A stretch of 64,000 nucleotides of DNA from Microbacterium sp. AG1240 (lineage in GTDB: Bacteria > Actinomycetota > Actinomycetes > Actinomycetales > Microbacteriaceae), in assembly GCF_003635115.1 (NCBI RefSeq), contig NZ_RBXJ01000001.1:186001-250000 (forward strand), given 5' to 3'. This document shows positions 16,515 to 24,873 of this stretch, piece by piece (position 1 is the stretch's first letter; each line of letters starts with the position of its first letter). The notes under the pieces are model-generated. The model searched no databases. It was not told the origin of the DNA and saw nothing but the letters and a program-made list of their open reading frames with translations. The position numbers and the translations under genes were made by a program.

Positions 16515-17453
16515 ATGCCCTTCCTCCTCAAGCGTCTCGCCTCGGCGGTTTCGCTCGTCTTCGCGACGTCCCTCATCGTCTTCCTGTTGCTTTCGCCCGC
16601 GTTCGATCAGGTGGCGAGCAACGTGCTGGGCGAGAATGCCAGCCTCGAGCAGGTCGAGCAGCTGAACTCGACCCTGGGCTTCGACCGGCCGGTCTTCGTC
16701 CAGTACTTCGACTGGCTCGGTGGGGCACTCACCGGCGACCTCGGCCAGTCGCTCTTCACGACGCAGTCGGTGTGGGGAGCGCTTGCGACCCGCATGCCGG
16801 TGACGATCGCCCTCGTCGTCCTCGTGACCCTGCTCAGCGGGATCATCGGGTTCGCCGTCGGTGTGCTCTCGGCTGTCAAGCGCGGGTGGGTGGACAAGAC
16901 GCTCCAGTTCGTCACCACCCTCGGCGACGCGCTGCCCGCGTTCATCATCGCCCTCTTCCTCGTGACGATCTTTGCGATCCAGCTCGGATGGTTGCCCGCC
17001 ACCGGGTATACCGACCTCACCGTCAACCCCGCGGCCTGGGCGCGCAGCCTGACGCTGCCCGTCGCGGCGCTGACGATCGTCGCCGTCGCCGGTATCGCCC
17101 AGCAAGTACGCAGCGCGATGATCTCCGCGCTCGGACAGGATTACGTCAGAACACTTCGCAGCCGCGGCCTCTCCGAGGTGCGGGTGGTGCTCGTGCACGT
17201 GCTGCGGAACGCCTCCACGACCGGTCTGACCGCTCTCGCGGTGCAGGTGGTGGGAATTCTCGGCGGCGCCGTGGTCATCGAGCAGATCTTCGCCATACCC
17301 GGGCTCGGCAGTCTCGCGATCGAGGCTTCGGTGCGTACAGACGTGCCTCTCGTGCTGGGCACGGTGCTCGCGTACGTCGTCATCGTCGTCGTCGTCAATC
17401 TGCTGGTCGACCTCGCCGTCGCCTGGCTCAATCCGAAAGTGCGGCTCTCATGA
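16515..17453 (+). CDS. ABC transporter permease, DppB type
   Basis: A 312-residue membrane protein with six transmembrane segments. The long extracytoplasmic loop after the first helix contains EQLNSTLGFDRPVFVQYFDWLGGALTGDLGQSLFT, as in DppB proteins. The EAA-type cytoplasmic loop reads DYVRTLRSRGLSEVRVVLVHVLRNA. GGAG lies eight bases before ATG 16515, and an earlier in-frame start sits inside the hairpin and is not used. The stop overlaps the ATG of the next gene. It forms the channel with the permease half of the fused protein that follows. Confidence 0.92.
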   Translation: MPFLLKRLASAVSLVFATSLIVFLLLSPAFDQVASNVLGENASLEQVEQLNSTLGFDRPVFVQYFDWLGGALTGDLGQSLFTTQSVWGALATRMPVTIALVVLVTLLSGIIGFAVGVLSAVKRGWVDKTLQFVTTLGDALPAFIIALFLVTIFAIQLGWLPATGYTDLTVNPAAWARSLTLPVAALTIVAVAGIAQQVRSAMISALGQDYVRTLRSRGLSEVRVVLVHVLRNASTTGLTALAVQVVGILGGAVVIEQIFAIPGLGSLAIEASVRTDVPLVLGTVLAYVVIVVVVNLLVDLAVAWLNPKVRLS

Positions 17454-19210
17454 GTCAGACAACAACCATCGTGGCCGCGGCCCGACGCACTCGGCCGGGG
17501 GCATTCCACCGGTTCTTGCGCAATCCGCTCGGTGTTTCTGCGTCGATCGTGCTGCTCATCATCATCCTCGGCGCTGCGGCGGCTCCTTTCCTGCCGCTCC
17601 CCGATCCGAGCCTCGTCGAACTCCGGCAGGCGATGCAGGATCCGAGCGCCGCCCATCTGCTCGGGACCGACGCCTCCGGGCGCGACGTGCTCAGCCGGCT
17701 GCTCTGGGGTGCCCAGATCAACCTCGCCGGTGCTGCCCTCGCCCTCGTCGTCGCCCTCGTGGTCGGGCTTCCGACCGGACTGATCGCCGGATATTACGGG
17801 GGGCGGTTCGACGCCGTCGCCAACTGGGTGAACAACCTCAACATGGCCCTCCCCGGCATCGTCCTGCTCCTCGCCGTGAGGGCCGTCGCCGGGCCATCGG
17901 TATGGGTCTCCATGGCCGTCTTCGGTGTGCTGCTCGCCCCGGGGGTCTTCCGTATCGTCCGCGCAGCCGTTCAGAGCGTGCGCGGGGAACTGTACGTCGA
18001 TGCGGCCCGGGTGGCCGGACTCGGCGACGGGCGCATCATCGGTCGCCATGTGCTGACCGTCGTGCGCGCTCCGGTCATCATCCAGTCGGCACGTCTGGCG
18101 AGCATCGCCATCTCCGTGCAGGCAGGCCTGGAGTTCCTCGGTATCACCGACAGCTCGGTGCCTTCCTGGGGTGGCATGCTCAACGAGGGGTTCCGCCGCA
18201 TCTTCGTCTCGCCCACGCTCGTCCTCTGGCCGAGCCTCGCTATCGGGCTGACGACGATGGCGCTGATCCTTCTCGGCAACGCCATGCGCGATGCTCTCGA
18301 AGACCGCGGTGGCGGCAAGGCGGGAAAGGCCGGGCGCCCGACGCCGGCCGAGCCCGGTGTTATCGCCGCGCGACCCGAGGAGGCGCTGCTGTCGGTGCGC
18401 GACCTCGAAGTCAGCTACGGCGTCGGCGACGATCAGAACACGGTCGTGCACCATGTTTCGCTCGACGTGGCGCCCGGTGAGGTGCTGGGTCTGGTCGGAG
18501 AATCCGGCTCAGGGAAGACTCAGACGGCGTTCTCCGTACTCGGGCTCCTGCCCGAGGGTGGGTGGGTCTCGCGAGGTTCGATCCTCCTCGACGGTGTGGA
18601 GCTGACACAGCTCGACGCGTCGCGTCGCCGCCAGCTGCGCGGGTTCGACATCGCGTACGTTCCGCAGGAGCCCTTGAGTAATCTCGACCCCAGCTTCCGA
18701 ATCGGCCGGCAGCTGACCGAGCCCCTGCGCGCGCGGCTGAAGATGTCGCGAAGCCAGGCTCGCAAGCACGCTCTCGACCTGCTGGCGCGAGTCGGCATTC
18801 CCGATCCCGAGGCCACGTTCCGGGCCTACCCCCACGAGATCTCCGGCGGGATGGCGCAGCGCGTACTCATCGCCGGGGCGGTGGCGGGCAAGCCCAAGCT
18901 GCTCATCGCAGACGAGCCGACGACCGCTCTCGATGTCACCGTTCAGGCCGAGGTACTCGACCTGCTCCGCGACCTGCAGCGCGAATCGAACATGGCCGTG
19001 CTGCTCGTTACGCACAACTTCGGCGTCGTAGCCGACATCTGCGACCGGGTCGCGGTGATGCAGCACGGCCGCATCGTCGAGACGGCCGACGTCGACACCA
19101 TCCTCCGCCGGCCTGTAGAGGCCTATACAAAGACACTGCTCGCGTCGATGCTCGACGAGGGCCCCGTGCGCACCTACGTGCCGGCGACCAGTGAGGAAGA
19201 CCCCTCGTGA
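17450..19210 (+). CDS. Fused ABC permease (DppC type) and ATPase (DppD type)
   Basis: A 586-residue fusion. Residues 1-285 are a DppC-like permease: an N-terminal helix, the LGTDASGRDVLSRLLWGAQINL loop, and EAA loop DAARVAGLGDGRIIGRHVL. After a Gly/Ala/Pro linker (about 285-305), residues 310-580 form an ABC ATPase with Walker A GESGSGKTQT, signature ISGGMAQRVLIAGA, Walker B LLIADEPTTALD and switch LLVTHNFG. Permease-ATPase fusions of this sort are known in actinobacterial oligopeptide-type importers, so the join is believable and not an assembly error. It overlaps its neighbours at both ends. Confidence 0.93.
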   Translation: MSQTTTIVAAARRTRPGAFHRFLRNPLGVSASIVLLIIILGAAAAPFLPLPDPSLVELRQAMQDPSAAHLLGTDASGRDVLSRLLWGAQINLAGAALALVVALVVGLPTGLIAGYYGGRFDAVANWVNNLNMALPGIVLLLAVRAVAGPSVWVSMAVFGVLLAPGVFRIVRAAVQSVRGELYVDAARVAGLGDGRIIGRHVLTVVRAPVIIQSARLASIAISVQAGLEFLGITDSSVPSWGGMLNEGFRRIFVSPTLVLWPSLAIGLTTMALILLGNAMRDALEDRGGGKAGKAGRPTPAEPGVIAARPEEALLSVRDLEVSYGVGDDQNTVVHHVSLDVAPGEVLGLVGESGSGKTQTAFSVLGLLPEGGWVSRGSILLDGVELTQLDASRRRQLRGFDIAYVPQEPLSNLDPSFRIGRQLTEPLRARLKMSRSQARKHALDLLARVGIPDPEATFRAYPHEISGGMAQRVLIAGAVAGKPKLLIADEPTTALDVTVQAEVLDLLRDLQRESNMAVLLVTHNFGVVADICDRVAVMQHGRIVETADVDTILRRPVEAYTKTLLASMLDEGPVRTYVPATSEEDPS

Positions 19211-20046
19211 GCGATATCGCGCCACTTCTCACAGTCGAGGACGTTCACGTCGTCTTCGGCAGCGGTCGCAAGGCCTTCACCGCTCTGAACGGGGTGTCCC
19301 TCGACATCCGTCCCGGAGAGACGATGGGGTTGGTGGGCGAATCGGGCTCGGGGAAGACGACGATCGGGCGAGCCATCCTGGGCCTCGTCGCTCCCACCCA
19401 GGGCACGATCACCTTCGACGGTCGCGATATCACCCGTCTCCGAGCGGCCGAGCGGCGATCGCTCGCTCGCGACGTGCAGGTCATCTTCCAAGATCCGTAC
19501 TCGTCACTGAACCCGTCGATGACCGTGGCCGACATCCTCGCCGAGCCGCTGCTCATTCAGGGGTGGACCCGCCGAGACGCCTACGCGCGCATCCGCGAGC
19601 TGCTCGACCGCGTCGGGCTGCCCGGCGATGCCGATCGACGCCTGCCGAGAGAGTTCTCCGGCGGGCAGCGTCAGCGCATCGCGATCGCCCGGTCGATCGC
19701 GCTGGGGCCCAAACTGATCATCTGCGACGAGCCCGTCTCGGCGCTCGACCTGACCACGCAGGCGCGCGTGCTCGACCTGCTCGTCGAGATCCAGGAGGCG
19801 ACGGGAGTGGCCTACCTCTTCGTCTCGCACGATCTCGGGGTCGTTCGCCACATCAGCCATCGCGTGATGGTCCTCTACCGGGGCGATGTCGTGGAGGAGG
19901 GCGAGGTGGATCAGGTGACCGCTCGACCTGCCCATCCCTATACGCAAAGGTTGTTCATGTCCGCCCCGGTGGCCGATGTCGCGCTGCAGCGCGCCCGGCG
20001 TGAAGAACGACGCCTGCTCGTGGCGAAGAAGGAGGACCGAACATGA
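19207..20046 (+). CDS. ABC transporter ATP-binding protein, DppF type
   Basis: A 279-residue ATPase that pairs with the ATPase half of the fused protein. Walker A is GESGSGKTT, and the FQDPYSSLNPSMTV segment is characteristic of OppF/DppF proteins. The signature is FSGGQRQRIAIARS, Walker B LIICDEPVSALD, and the C-terminal oligopeptide-transporter extension reads HPYTQRLFMSAPV. GTG 19207 overlaps the preceding stop, and the TGA overlaps the ATG of the GH3 gene. Importer and glycosidase are therefore coupled on one mRNA. Confidence 0.93.
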   Translation: MSDIAPLLTVEDVHVVFGSGRKAFTALNGVSLDIRPGETMGLVGESGSGKTTIGRAILGLVAPTQGTITFDGRDITRLRAAERRSLARDVQVIFQDPYSSLNPSMTVADILAEPLLIQGWTRRDAYARIRELLDRVGLPGDADRRLPREFSGGQRQRIAIARSIALGPKLIICDEPVSALDLTTQARVLDLLVEIQEATGVAYLFVSHDLGVVRHISHRVMVLYRGDVVEEGEVDQVTARPAHPYTQRLFMSAPVADVALQRARREERRLLVAKKEDRT

Positions 20047-22508
20047 CGTCGGCGCTGACCGTCACCACCCCGTCGCGCCACAGCGACGGAACCGTGTATC
20101 GCGACCTCAACGGCAATGGGGTGATGGATCCCTTCGAGGACCCCCGGCTCTCGGTGGCGGAACGGGTCGACGATCTGCTCTCGCGCATGTCGCTGGCTGA
20201 GAAGGCCGGACTCATGGTGCAGTCGGTCGTGAGCGTGACGATCGACGGCACGGTCGACGGCGTGCCCTTCTCCGATCGGCGTCCGACCGCTCGCGAACTC
20301 GTCGAGACACGCCTGGTAACCCACCTGAACGTGCACCAGATCCCCGAACCGCGCATCATGGCGCGCTGGGTCAACGAGGTGCAGAAGCTGGCCGAACGAG
20401 GCCCGCACGGAATCCCCGTGACGGTATCGACCGATCCTCGACACTCGTTCACCGAGAACTCGGGCGCCTCGTTCTCAGCGGATCACCTCTCCGCGTGGCC
20501 CGAACCGCTCGGTCTCGGAGCTCTGGGTGACGAGGCGGCCGTCCGCGAGTTCGCGGCCATCGCCCGCCAGGAGTACCTCGCCCTCGGCATACGATCGGCG
20601 CTGCATCCCACGCTCGACGTATCCACGGAACCGCGCTGGCCCCGGCAGTACAGCACCTTCGGCCAGAACGCCGAGGTCGTCGCGCGTCTCGGACTGGCTT
20701 ACATCGACGGGTTCGAAGGGGATGCGCAGCTGACTCCGACGGGGGTCGCCTGCATGGCGAAGCACTTCCCCGGCGGTGGGCCGCAGCGTGACGGCGAGGA
20801 CCCGCACTTCCCCTACGGCAAGGAGCAGGACTACCTGGGCGGCATGTTCGAGTATCACCTCGAGCCCTTCCGCAAGATCATCGAGCGAGGGGTGCCCGCG
20901 ATCATGCCGTCCTACGGTGTGCCCATGGGACTCGTCCTGGACGGCGAGCCGATCGAGGAGGTCGGGTTCGGATTCAACCGTCAGATCCTGACCGGGCTGT
21001 TGCGTGAAAAGCTGGGGTTCGACGGCGTGATCTGCACCGATTGGGGGCTCGTCACCGAGTCGCGTATCGGGGACCGCCGCCTTCCACCGCGCGCGTGGGG
21101 GGTTGAACACCTGAGCGAGCTCGAACGCGTCGAGAAGATCCTTGCGGCCGGAGCGGACCAGCTGGGCGGCGAGGAGAGCCCGGAATGGATCATTTCGCTG
21201 GTGGAGTCGGGGCGTGTGACCGAATCGCGCATCGACGAATCCGTGCGACGGCTGTTGAAGGTCAAGTTCGAGCTCGGGCTCTTCGAGAACCCATACGTCG
21301 ACGAAGATGCTGCTGCCCAGCTGGTGGGTACGGCCGAGTCTCGGGCGGCGGGTCAGCGGGCGCAGAGTCGATCCAGCGTGGTTCTCGCCAATGGGTCGGG
21401 ATCATCGTCGGTGCTGCCGCTGCGGCGCGGTGCCAAGGTCTTCGCTCCGGAGATGGATGCCCCCGCGTTGTCGGGGGGCGGGCTGAAGCCGGTGGGCGAT
21501 CCGGTGGATGCCGAGGTCATCATCCTCCGCGTGCGCGCACCGTTCGAGCCTCGCGATCGTTACATGCTCGAGTCGTCGTTCCACGCCGGGTCTCTCGAGT
21601 TCGCGCCGGAGGTCGAGCAGCGCTTGCGGGTCTTGAGCGCGTCGGCGCCCGTCGTGCTGGTGGTGCATCTCGACCGTCCGGCGATCCTCGAGCCGCTGCT
21701 GCCGCACTGCGCGGCGGTCCTCGCAGAATTCGGGGCGTCGGATGCTGCGGTGCTGGACGTCCTCCTGGGTCGAACCCCCGCGGAGGGTTCGCTCCCCTTC
21801 GACGTCCCGCGTACGGCTGCGGCGGTGGTGACGTCGCGCCCCGACGTGCCGGGCGACCTCGTGAGCCCTCTGTTCGTGGCGGGGCAGCCCAGCGCCCCGG
21901 TGAAGAGACGCGCGGGCAAGCGGACCTATGCGCAGGGCAGGGAGAGTCAGGACCTCATCCTCGAGACCGCGCTCGAGGTCATCGAGCGCAAAGGGTACAG
22001 TGCGACCTCGTTACGCGACATCGCGGCGGAAGTGGGGATGACGCAGGCGGGTCTGCTCCACCACTTCGGAACGAAGGAGAATCTGCTGGTCGAGGTGCTC
22101 CGCCAGCGCGACATCGTCAACCGCCGGAATCTCGCGCCATCGCCCGGGGATGCGCCGATGACCATCCGGGCCGCCCGGCACAATACCCACGCGCCCGCGC
22201 TCGTCCACCTGTACACCGCGCTCTCGGCGGCAGCTGCAGACCCTTCGCATCCCGGGCACGAGTTCTTCCTCCGTCGCGAGGTCGAGGTACTCGCCAGCAT
22301 GCGACGTGACATCGAGGCGCGTCAGTTGGCGGGGAGCTTCCCCGCGGATGTAGACGCGGCGCAGGTCGCCCGAGTGTTCTTCGCGCTCTCCGACGGGTTG
22401 CAGGCGCAATGGGGTGTCAACCCGGAGGTCGACCTCGCCGGCACGATCGAGTGGTTGTGGAACCAGTTCACCTCGCGCGGCAACACCTCTGACGCCCCGC
22501 CAGAGTGA
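20043..22508 (+). CDS. GH3 glycosidase fused in frame to a TetR-family regulator
   Basis: An 821-residue open frame with two unrelated parts. Residues 1 to about 612 are a cytoplasmic glycoside hydrolase family 3 enzyme: MSLAEKAGLM, the substrate motif with Lys240-His241 (AKHFPGGG), and catalytic nucleophile Asp333 in GVICTDWGL. The (alpha/beta)6 sandwich ends around SPLFVAGQ. From Val620 on, about 200 residues form a complete TetR protein, with HTH DLILETALEVIERKGYSATS, LRDIAAEVGMTQAGLLHHFGTKENLL and a full ligand domain. The GTG codon of Val620 (21900) overlaps a TGA in the +1 frame, the arrangement normally seen between two coupled genes. A one-base indel or sequencing error could therefore have made the fusion. 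Confidence 0.85.
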   Translation: MTSALTVTTPSRHSDGTVYRDLNGNGVMDPFEDPRLSVAERVDDLLSRMSLAEKAGLMVQSVVSVTIDGTVDGVPFSDRRPTARELVETRLVTHLNVHQIPEPRIMARWVNEVQKLAERGPHGIPVTVSTDPRHSFTENSGASFSADHLSAWPEPLGLGALGDEAAVREFAAIARQEYLALGIRSALHPTLDVSTEPRWPRQYSTFGQNAEVVARLGLAYIDGFEGDAQLTPTGVACMAKHFPGGGPQRDGEDPHFPYGKEQDYLGGMFEYHLEPFRKIIERGVPAIMPSYGVPMGLVLDGEPIEEVGFGFNRQILTGLLREKLGFDGVICTDWGLVTESRIGDRRLPPRAWGVEHLSELERVEKILAAGADQLGGEESPEWIISLVESGRVTESRIDESVRRLLKVKFELGLFENPYVDEDAAAQLVGTAESRAAGQRAQSRSSVVLANGSGSSSVLPLRRGAKVFAPEMDAPALSGGGLKPVGDPVDAEVIILRVRAPFEPRDRYMLESSFHAGSLEFAPEVEQRLRVLSASAPVVLVVHLDRPAILEPLLPHCAAVLAEFGASDAAVLDVLLGRTPAEGSLPFDVPRTAAAVVTSRPDVPGDLVSPLFVAGQPSAPVKRRAGKRTYAQGRESQDLILETALEVIERKGYSATSLRDIAAEVGMTQAGLLHHFGTKENLLVEVLRQRDIVNRRNLAPSPGDAPMTIRAARHNTHAPALVHLYTALSAAAADPSHPGHEFFLRREVEVLASMRRDIEARQLAGSFPADVDAAQVARVFFALSDGLQAQWGVNPEVDLAGTIEWLWNQFTSRGNTSDAPPE

Positions 22509-22713
22509 TGCCCCGAGCGGGTCTGCCCGGAATCGGGTGGCCTCGCCGCGGTCCGCCTCGTCTCTCGGTGTCGGAGGGGAGAGGGTGCAGAATGGATGCG
22601 GCGTGCCCGGGTCTGTCTGTCCCCTTCGCTCTCGTCGAGAGTGGAGGTGGAGAGCCGCCGGGCCCCAGGACAGCGTCCGCCGCCCCTTGCTACACGCACA
22701 GTCGAGGAGCCCC

Positions 22714-23592
22714 ATGTCCACGAACGAAACCGCCGCCCCCTCCGCTCCGGCTGAGCGCACCGCGCAGCACCGCCGGTACCTCATGTGCCGGCCCCAGCAC
22801 TTCACGGTCAGCTACAGCATCAACCCGTGGATGGAGCCGAGCCGCCCGACCGACACCGACGTGGCGCTGCGCCAGTGGCGGACGCTCTACGACACCTACC
22901 TCGCGCTCGGTCACGAGGTCGAGCTCATCGACCCGCTCGAGGGCCTGCCCGACATGGTCTACACCGCCAACGGTGGCTTCCTCATCGACGGCATCGCCTA
23001 CGGCGCGAAGTTCCGTTTCCCCGAGCGCGCGGCCGAGGGGCCGGCGTTCATGGACTGGTTCCGCGACAACGGCTACACCGTCGCCGAGCCCGTCGAGGTC
23101 AACGAGGGCGAGGGCGACTTCCTGCTCGTCGGCGACACGATCCTCGCCGGCACCGGGTTCCGCTCGACAGGCGACAGCCACCGCGAGGTGGGGGAGGTCT
23201 TCGGCAAGGAGGTCGTGTCGCTGACGCTGACCGACCCGCGCTTCTACCACCTCGACACGGCGATCTCGGTGCTCGACCCCGTGCAGGGGGCCGGGGGAGT
23301 GGAGCGGGCGAACATCGCCTACCTGCCGAGCGCGTTCGACGAGGTGGGCCGCGGCATCCTCGCCGAGCGCTACCCGGATGCGATCCAGGTCGACGACGCC
23401 GACGGCGCGGTCTTCGGGCTCAACTCCGCGAGCGACGGCCGCAACGTGCTGATCTCGCCCCGGGCGAAGGGCTTCGAGGCGCAGCTGCGCGAGCGCGGCT
23501 ACAACCCGGTGCTGATCGACCTGTCCGAGCTGCTGCTCGGCGGAGGCGGCATCAAGTGCTGCACCCTCGAACTGCGCGGCGGCTCGCGATGA
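22714..23592 (+). CDS. ddaH: Dimethylargininase / arginine dihydrolase-like hydrolase
   Basis: A 292-residue protein of the amidinotransferase/deiminase fold. It acts on arginine or methylarginines. The catalytic cysteine is in GGGGIKCCTLEL (Cys282 by position relative to the family). The substrate motifs are PDMVYTANGGF with Asn86, EGDFLLVG and the FYHLDTA histidine motif. GAGGAG lies five bases before the ATG. Its stop overlaps rocD. A classical DDAH makes citrulline, which RocD cannot use. The TAN motif is the one seen in arginine dihydrolases (ArgZ/AgrE) that give ornithine directly, so that activity is a serious alternative. Confidence 0.88.
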   Translation: MSTNETAAPSAPAERTAQHRRYLMCRPQHFTVSYSINPWMEPSRPTDTDVALRQWRTLYDTYLALGHEVELIDPLEGLPDMVYTANGGFLIDGIAYGAKFRFPERAAEGPAFMDWFRDNGYTVAEPVEVNEGEGDFLLVGDTILAGTGFRSTGDSHREVGEVFGKEVVSLTLTDPRFYHLDTAISVLDPVQGAGGVERANIAYLPSAFDEVGRGILAERYPDAIQVDDADGAVFGLNSASDGRNVLISPRAKGFEAQLRERGYNPVLIDLSELLLGGGGIKCCTLELRGGSR

Positions 23593-24806
23593 TCACCTCG
23601 ACCGACACCGGAACCCTCCGGATCATCACGGCGGAGGACGAGCACCTGGCGCACAACTACCACCCCCTGCCGGTGGTCATCTCGCGCGGCGAGGGCGCGT
23701 GGGTCACCGACGTCGAGGGCAAGCGCTACCTCGACCTGCTCTCGGCGTACTCCGCGCTCAACTTCGGTCACGGCCACCCCGCGATCCTCGCCGCGGCTCG
23801 CGAGCAGCTCGACCGGCTCACGCTGACCAGCCGGGCGTACCACAACGACCGACTCGGACCCTTCGCCGCAGCTCTCGCCGAGCTGTGCGGCAAAGACCTC
23901 GTGCTGCCGATGAACACCGGGGCCGAGGCGGTCGAGACGGGCATCAAGGTCGCCCGCGCCTGGGCGTACCGCGTCAAGGGCGTCGCACCGGATGCGGCGA
24001 AGATCATCGTCGCGAACGGCAACTTCCACGGCCGCACGACGACGATCGTCGGCTTCAGCGACGATCCCGTCGCCTATGAGGGCTTCGGCCCCTACGCCCC
24101 GGGCTTCGTGCACGTGCCGTTCGGCGATGCCGCGGCGATCGAGGCCGCGATCGACGAGAACACCGCCGCCGTGCTGATCGAGCCGATCCAGGGCGAGGCG
24201 GGCGTGGTCATTCCGCCCGAGGGATACCTCCGCGCCGTGCGGGAGCTCTGCACCGCGCGCGGCGTGCTGTTCATCGCCGACGAGATCCAGTCGGGGCTCG
24301 GCCGGGTCGGCACGACCTTCGCCTGCGATCGCGAGGGCGTCGTTCCCGACGTCTACCTGCTGGGCAAGGCGCTGGGCGGCGGCATCCTGCCGCTGTCGGC
24401 CGTCGTCGCGAACCGCGACGTGCTGGGGGTCATCCGACCGGGCGAGCACGGCTCGACCTTCGGCGGCAACCCGCTCGCCGCAGCCGTCGGCCTGCAGGTC
24501 GTCGAGATGCTGGCGTCGGGGGAGTTCCAGACGCGCGCGGCGGCCCTCGGTGAGCACCTCGCCGCCAGGCTCGAGGCCCTCCTGGGGCACGGCGTGACCG
24601 CGGTGCGCGTCGCCGGCCTCTGGGCGGGTGTCGACATCGATCCCGCCGTCGGTACCGGGCGCGAGGTGGCCGAGCGGATGCTGGCACGCGGCGTGCTCGT
24701 CAAAGACACCCACGGGCAGACGATCCGCCTCGCCCCGCCGCTGGTGGTGCGGGGCACAGAGCTCGACTGGGCCGTCGAGCAGCTGCGCCACGTCCTCTCG
24801 GTCTGA
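23589..24806 (+). CDS. rocD: Ornithine aminotransferase
   Basis: A 405-residue class III PLP-dependent aminotransferase that converts ornithine and 2-oxoglutarate to glutamate-5-semialdehyde and glutamate. Motifs include YLDLLSAYSALNFGHGHP, the MNTGAEAVETGIKVAR phosphate-binding loop, NFHGRT, IEPIQGEAGV, LFIADEIQSGLGR and the Schiff-base lysine Lys260 in LLGKALGGG. GSTFGGNPLAAAV is also typical. The ATG overlaps the preceding deiminase-family stop codon. The pair most likely channels arginine to glutamate or proline. Confidence 0.95.
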   Translation: MITSTDTGTLRIITAEDEHLAHNYHPLPVVISRGEGAWVTDVEGKRYLDLLSAYSALNFGHGHPAILAAAREQLDRLTLTSRAYHNDRLGPFAAALAELCGKDLVLPMNTGAEAVETGIKVARAWAYRVKGVAPDAAKIIVANGNFHGRTTTIVGFSDDPVAYEGFGPYAPGFVHVPFGDAAAIEAAIDENTAAVLIEPIQGEAGVVIPPEGYLRAVRELCTARGVLFIADEIQSGLGRVGTTFACDREGVVPDVYLLGKALGGGILPLSAVVANRDVLGVIRPGEHGSTFGGNPLAAAVGLQVVEMLASGEFQTRAAALGEHLAARLEALLGHGVTAVRVAGLWAGVDIDPAVGTGREVAERMLARGVLVKDTHGQTIRLAPPLVVRGTELDWAVEQLRHVLSV

Positions 24807-24873
24807 CGCGCAGCATCCGCCCGCCCTGCCCGCCGGAACCGCTCGACGAGGGGCGTGCGGTCTCGCGCAGGAG

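Noticed and set aside
14829..17198. A 789-codon minus-strand frame across the SBP and permease genes
   Set aside because: High-GC shadow of the real plus-strand genes; its composition is Arg/Gly/Asp-rich without any domain.
17450..19210. Assembly error joining the permease and ATPase genes
   Set aside because: Both domains are complete, with a natural linker, and this fusion type is known in actinobacterial importers.
22509..22713. Riboswitch before the deiminase-family gene
   Set aside because: The 205-base gap has no recognisable conserved core of an arginine, guanidine or lysine riboswitch.
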